From Pseudonocardia sp. EC080619-01 (GTDB lineage: Bacteria > Actinomycetota > Actinomycetes > Mycobacteriales > Pseudonocardiaceae): a stretch of 64,000 nt of DNA. The notes below the pieces were generated by a model, which worked only from the letters and a program-made list of their open reading frames with translations, was not told the DNA's origin and made no database searches. Position numbers and translations under genes: made by a program. The stretch spans positions 124,001-188,000 of the forward strand of contig NZ_CP012184.1 of NCBI RefSeq assembly GCF_001420995.1, in the 5' to 3' direction. The number at the start of each line of letters is the position of its first letter. Position 1 is the stretch's first letter. Below, piece after piece: positions 61,314 through 64,000 of this stretch.

Positions 61314-62126
61314 TCACTGACGGTGGGCGAGTCGGATGGACAGGTCTGCGGCGAGGATGCGGTCGTCGGGGCGGGTGTAGGTCGCCGCCCGGAGAGCCTC
61401 CTGCAGGAAGCTGGGCAGTGTGGCGGGCACGCGAGGTCTGCGATGCAGCCGGGCCACCGCGGACTCGATGGGGGTTCCGGGGTATTCGCGCTGCCCGGTG
61501 AGTGCTTCGATCAGCAGCAGCCCGAGGGCGTAGACGTCGGCGGCGGGGCTCACCGAGTCGCCGCTGGCCTGTTCGGGTGCCAGGTAGGCGGCCGTGCCGA
61601 GGATGGTGCCGGTCTGGGTCAGGGACGCATAGCCCATGACACGTGCGATACCGAAGTCGGTCAGCCGGGCGCGGCCGGTACGGGCGCAGAGCAGGATGTT
61701 GGACGGTTTGACGTCGCGGTGCACAACTCCCCGGGCGTGAATGTGGGCGAGCCCGCCGGCGACCTCGGCGCCGATCCCGCAGGCCTGCTCAGGCGGCAGT
61801 GGCCGTCGGGAGAGTCGTTCTGCCAGTGTTTCGCCCTCGACCAGGTCCGAGACCAGGTAGGGGCGGCCGTGGTCGACTCCTCCGCCGTGGAGTTGGACCA
61901 GAGACGGGTGATGCAGGTGGGTCATCGCCCGCAGCTCGCGACGTTGCCGGTTCAGGCCGGTGACGTCGCAGCCATTGACGAAGAGTTTCAGCGCCACCGC
62001 ACGATCGGTTTCGGGATCCCAGGCACGGTAGACCGTCGCGGTGGATCCGATACCGATGTGGGTGGCGAGAATGTAGCGCCCCGCGATCACATCGGTCTCC
62101 GGGACCGGAGAGCGCATCGCCGTCAT
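61314..62126 (-). CDS. Soluble Hanks-type serine/threonine protein kinase
   Basis: A 270-residue kinase domain without membrane helix or sensor part. It has the Gly loop GIGSTATVYRA, Lys in AVALKLFVNG, the catalytic loop HRDVKPSNILL, DFGIARV, and GTAAYLAPEQASG (activation segment and APE motif), so it should be active. Most actinobacterial PknB-type kinases have a transmembrane helix and outer domain; this one is only the catalytic domain. The ATG at 62126 is the longest start; Met4 is an alternative. It is on the presumed island, divergent from a hypothetical gene. Confidence 0.92.
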   Translation of the reverse strand: MTAMRSPVPETDVIAGRYILATHIGIGSTATVYRAWDPETDRAVALKLFVNGCDVTGLNRQRRELRAMTHLHHPSLVQLHGGGVDHGRPYLVSDLVEGETLAERLSRRPLPPEQACGIGAEVAGGLAHIHARGVVHRDVKPSNILLCARTGRARLTDFGIARVMGYASLTQTGTILGTAAYLAPEQASGDSVSPAADVYALGLLLIEALTGQREYPGTPIESAVARLHRRPRVPATLPSFLQEALRAATYTRPDDRILAADLSIRLAHRQ

Positions 62127-62317
62127 GCACAGACGGTTTCAGCATCGCCACCGTCCCTGTCCAGCCCGACCGCCGTTGTTCACTCCTCCGGGAGCCGCGG
62201 TGCCCTCCAACGAGTCCGGTCGTTCGACCCGCGACGACAGGAGATCGCTGCGCCACAAGGACTTGCGTCAACCGCTACTCGGACGCATTCTCGGGCGTAC
62301 CAGGTCAGGGAGGCTCC

Positions 62318-63046
62318 ATGTCGCGTCCACACACAGCTATGCCCCCGCCCGTGTCTGTCGTGGACGGAGTACCGGTTCTTGGGCCGGGTCGACACGAGCG
62401 CCCCGAACACGGTGCGTGTGTCATGGAGTACGTCTCGGTACTGACCGGCGGGCCGTTCACCGACCACCCTGCCTGCACCCACTGGGCTCTGGCCGCTCTG
62501 GCACGCATCATCAACGACCAGGTCGACGACGACACCCGCGCTATGCTCGCCCACCGGGCACCCGCCCTGGCTCGCTACGGCCCCTCCACTCCCGCTGTGG
62601 CCGAAACCGTCATCGCCCACGCCACACAGGCGATGATCCGCTTCCACCGCGACCGCGCGGACGTCGGCACCTCGCTGCTGTGGCTGTGGGCACTGCACCT
62701 GGGCTGCCGTACCTACGCCGCGTATCCGCGCTCCTACCGAGCGATCCCGCACCACTCGTTCCGCCGCACGCTCGCCCTGCTGCACCGCTTCGCCCAGACA
62801 CCCACCGGAACCGATCGTGCAGCGAGAAGCCGATATCTACTCGATGTACTCGACAACACTCTCGACGCGCTGGACAACAGATCGGGTGCCGTCGACAAGT
62901 CGGGTCGGCGCGCGTCGCCCCGTCACGCTCCGACGGTTCCGCACATGCCGACGCATGTGCACCAACTGTGCGTAGGCGCGTGCGCCCCGAACAACACGAT
63001 CCGGCTTCAGATCCTATCGATCCGCCGGCCGAATCGTTGCCTCTGA
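62318..63046 (+). CDS. Hypothetical actinobacterial protein
   Basis: A 242-residue protein of unknown function. The core HGACVMEYVSVLTGGPFTDH followed by PACTHWALAALARIINDQVD matches a widespread actinobacterial hypothetical family with a conserved E-x-G/A-C-x-x-E-Y-V-S-x-L-x-G motif and a Cys-Thr-His. The Cys and His residues may bind metal (inference). The last 60 residues are poorly conserved and low in complexity. The ATG follows AGGGAGG. It is one base before the next small gene. Confidence 0.7.
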   Translation: MSRPHTAMPPPVSVVDGVPVLGPGRHERPEHGACVMEYVSVLTGGPFTDHPACTHWALAALARIINDQVDDDTRAMLAHRAPALARYGPSTPAVAETVIAHATQAMIRFHRDRADVGTSLLWLWALHLGCRTYAAYPRSYRAIPHHSFRRTLALLHRFAQTPTGTDRAARSRYLLDVLDNTLDALDNRSGAVDKSGRRASPRHAPTVPHMPTHVHQLCVGACAPNNTIRLQILSIRRPNRCL

Positions 63047-63047
63047 C

Positions 63048-63257
63048 GTGAACATGAACGCGAACGAGTCGACCGGGCCCATAGTTGACCGGCAGGTCAT
63101 TCAACCCGACCTCACTAATGGGCGTCACCGGCTCCGCGACCAGCTGCCCGAGCATTCCCCGGCCCGTGCCAGCGGATACACCGCATGGCTGATACTGCTC
63201 GTCCTGGGTTGCACGCTAGTGGTCGCCATGCTGCTGATCACCGTGCTCTGGAACTGA
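63048..63257 (+). CDS. Small single-pass membrane protein
   Basis: A 69-residue protein with a polar N-terminal half and one C-terminal helix, AWLILLVLGCTLVVAMLLIT, ending VLWN. The GTG at 63048 lies one base after the previous stop; an ATG two codons later is an alternative. It is probably co-transcribed with the hypothetical gene at 62318. No family was recognised. Confidence 0.55.
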   Translation: MNMNANESTGPIVDRQVIQPDLTNGRHRLRDQLPEHSPARASGYTAWLILLVLGCTLVVAMLLITVLWN

Positions 63258-63317
63258 CCGGACCCCAGCACGGCTGCCCCGTCGCGATGCGCGCTCCCCG
63301 CCTGCACCGGCCAGTTC

Positions 63318-64000
63318 TCAGACCGCTGTCGAGGGCTGATCGGTGCTCGGTTCGACGAGTTCGTCTGCCTGGCGACACAGTCGACGCAGCCGCCCGGCTA
63401 CGGCGTCCTTGCTCAACGGCGGATCGACGAGGTGACCGAGCTCGGACAGCGACAGGGTCGGGTACTCCACCCGCATTCGGCCGATCTGCTGCAAGTGTTC
63501 CGGCACCCGTTGCCCCAGAACCGTCAACGCCCACCGGGTGCGGGCCGCGGTCGCCTCGGCCGCCACCATCGCGCGCTGGGCATTCACACTCTCGAACGCC
63601 GGGTTGCGCGTCGGCGACGGCCGTGCCGACCTCTTCGATCTCTCAACAGCGCCAGCGGCAGCCGGTGCTCCGATTGTCCGGAGCAGGGCGCTCACCCCGC
63701 TGATGTCGCTGACCACGACCCGGTGTCCGACCGACGTCTCCTGGGCCACGGCGGCTACCCCCAGCGACCGCGCAGCCCCGACCAACGCCAACGCAACCAG
63801 CGCTTCCGGGCACGTGACGTGCAGCCGGAACAGCCCGTGCGAGGCCACCATCCGGCCGCGGGCCAGCACCGCACCTCGCCAGATTCCCGGAGCCACCAGC
63901 GGACCGCCAGCGATCACCGACGGCGGCAACCCCACCACGGCCCGACCACGCCGATCCACCAGCCCCAGCACTCGGGCCAGGTCACTGCCCGGCGCCGTGA
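63318..64000 (-). CDS. WhiA-like regulator, C-terminal two-thirds (cut by window end)
   Basis: The visible 226 residues match the middle and C-terminus of WhiA, the sporulation/cell-division regulator with a LAGLIDADG-like domain and an HTH. The HTH region is ALTVLGQRVPEHLQQIGRMR, then YPTLSLSELGHLVDPPLSKD and AVAGRLRRLCRQADE, very close to the WhiA consensus. The middle part (LGLVDRRGRAVVGLPPSVIA, LFRLHVTCPEALVALALVGA) is more diverged. The frame is open to the window edge, so the N-terminus lies beyond it. The divergence and island location suggest an accessory paralogue and not the housekeeping whiA, which normally sits beside rapZ and gapR-like genes. Confidence 0.82.
   Translation of the reverse strand, partial: TAPGSDLARVLGLVDRRGRAVVGLPPSVIAGGPLVAPGIWRGAVLARGRMVASHGLFRLHVTCPEALVALALVGAARSLGVAAVAQETSVGHRVVVSDISGVSALLRTIGAPAAAGAVERSKRSARPSPTRNPAFESVNAQRAMVAAEATAARTRWALTVLGQRVPEHLQQIGRMRVEYPTLSLSELGHLVDPPLSKDAVAGRLRRLCRQADELVEPSTDQPSTAV

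Overview
The window is high-GC DNA (about 70-75 percent G+C, nearly all third codon positions G or C) from an actinomycete, most likely a Pseudonocardiaceae member such as Pseudonocardia. This is inferred from family content: KatG, a Mycobacterium-type RpiB, a WhiA-like protein, DUF3556, an IS110 element, many HutC/FCD GntR and TetR regulators, and several leaderless genes. No rRNA, CRISPR array or intact tRNA was seen. The only tRNA sequence is a 3' half of tRNA-Pro.

Layout. 1-841: start of katG, preceded by an unpartnered pqqA precursor-peptide gene with its own terminator. 1161-2459: leaderless rpiB and a frameshifted GNAT gene. 2636-6838: urate degradation operon (uraD, uraH, uricase, NCS2 permease) and a luciferase-like oxidoreductase. 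6862-12563: two tiny broken genes and an operon of TPP enzyme, class III CoA-transferase, FGGY kinase and GntR regulator, with an IS110 element (to about 14030) next to its promoter side. 14422-20693: S9 peptidase, DUF2795, secreted G1 peptidase, membrane protein, MFS exporter and TetR. 20773-26074: penicillin-acylase-like hydrolase and polysaccharide deacetylase, divergent from an unusual LuxR/periplasmic-binding-domain fusion. 26106-35383: GrpB, a hydrolase with a degenerate nucleophile elbow, a second MFS/TetR pair, and a four-gene iron-type ABC importer operon with a phosphatase and an RpiR regulator. 35542-37731: fused receiver/thioredoxin-reductase-like flavoprotein, divergent from a SnoaL-like protein. 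37983-44464: cupin, flavin monooxygenase, APC permease, gamma-glutamyltransferase, esterase and GntR. 44522-46994: acyl-CoA dehydrogenase and TetR around a 20-bp palindrome. 47357-55922: acyl-CoA synthetase, DUF3556, SDR, FAD oxidoreductase and PEP-mobile-domain protein opposite a PucR-type regulator.

At 56572-56664 there is a tRNA terminator and the 3' half of tRNA-Pro but no 5' half. This is the expected scar of an element integrated in the tRNA gene, so everything from about 56665 to the right edge is probably a genomic island. Its content fits: lower GC, small orphan genes, a carbonic anhydrase/ArsR pair, a protein of malic-enzyme-like layout, a chaplin-like secreted protein, a soluble Ser/Thr kinase, actinobacterial hypotheticals, and an accessory WhiA-like regulator cut by the window end. 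No integrase is visible; it should lie beyond the right edge.

Five genes carry apparent single-base frameshifts (near 1843, 6960, 7195, 50518 and 57098), at least two in G/C runs. Either the assembly has indel errors or these are young pseudogenes.
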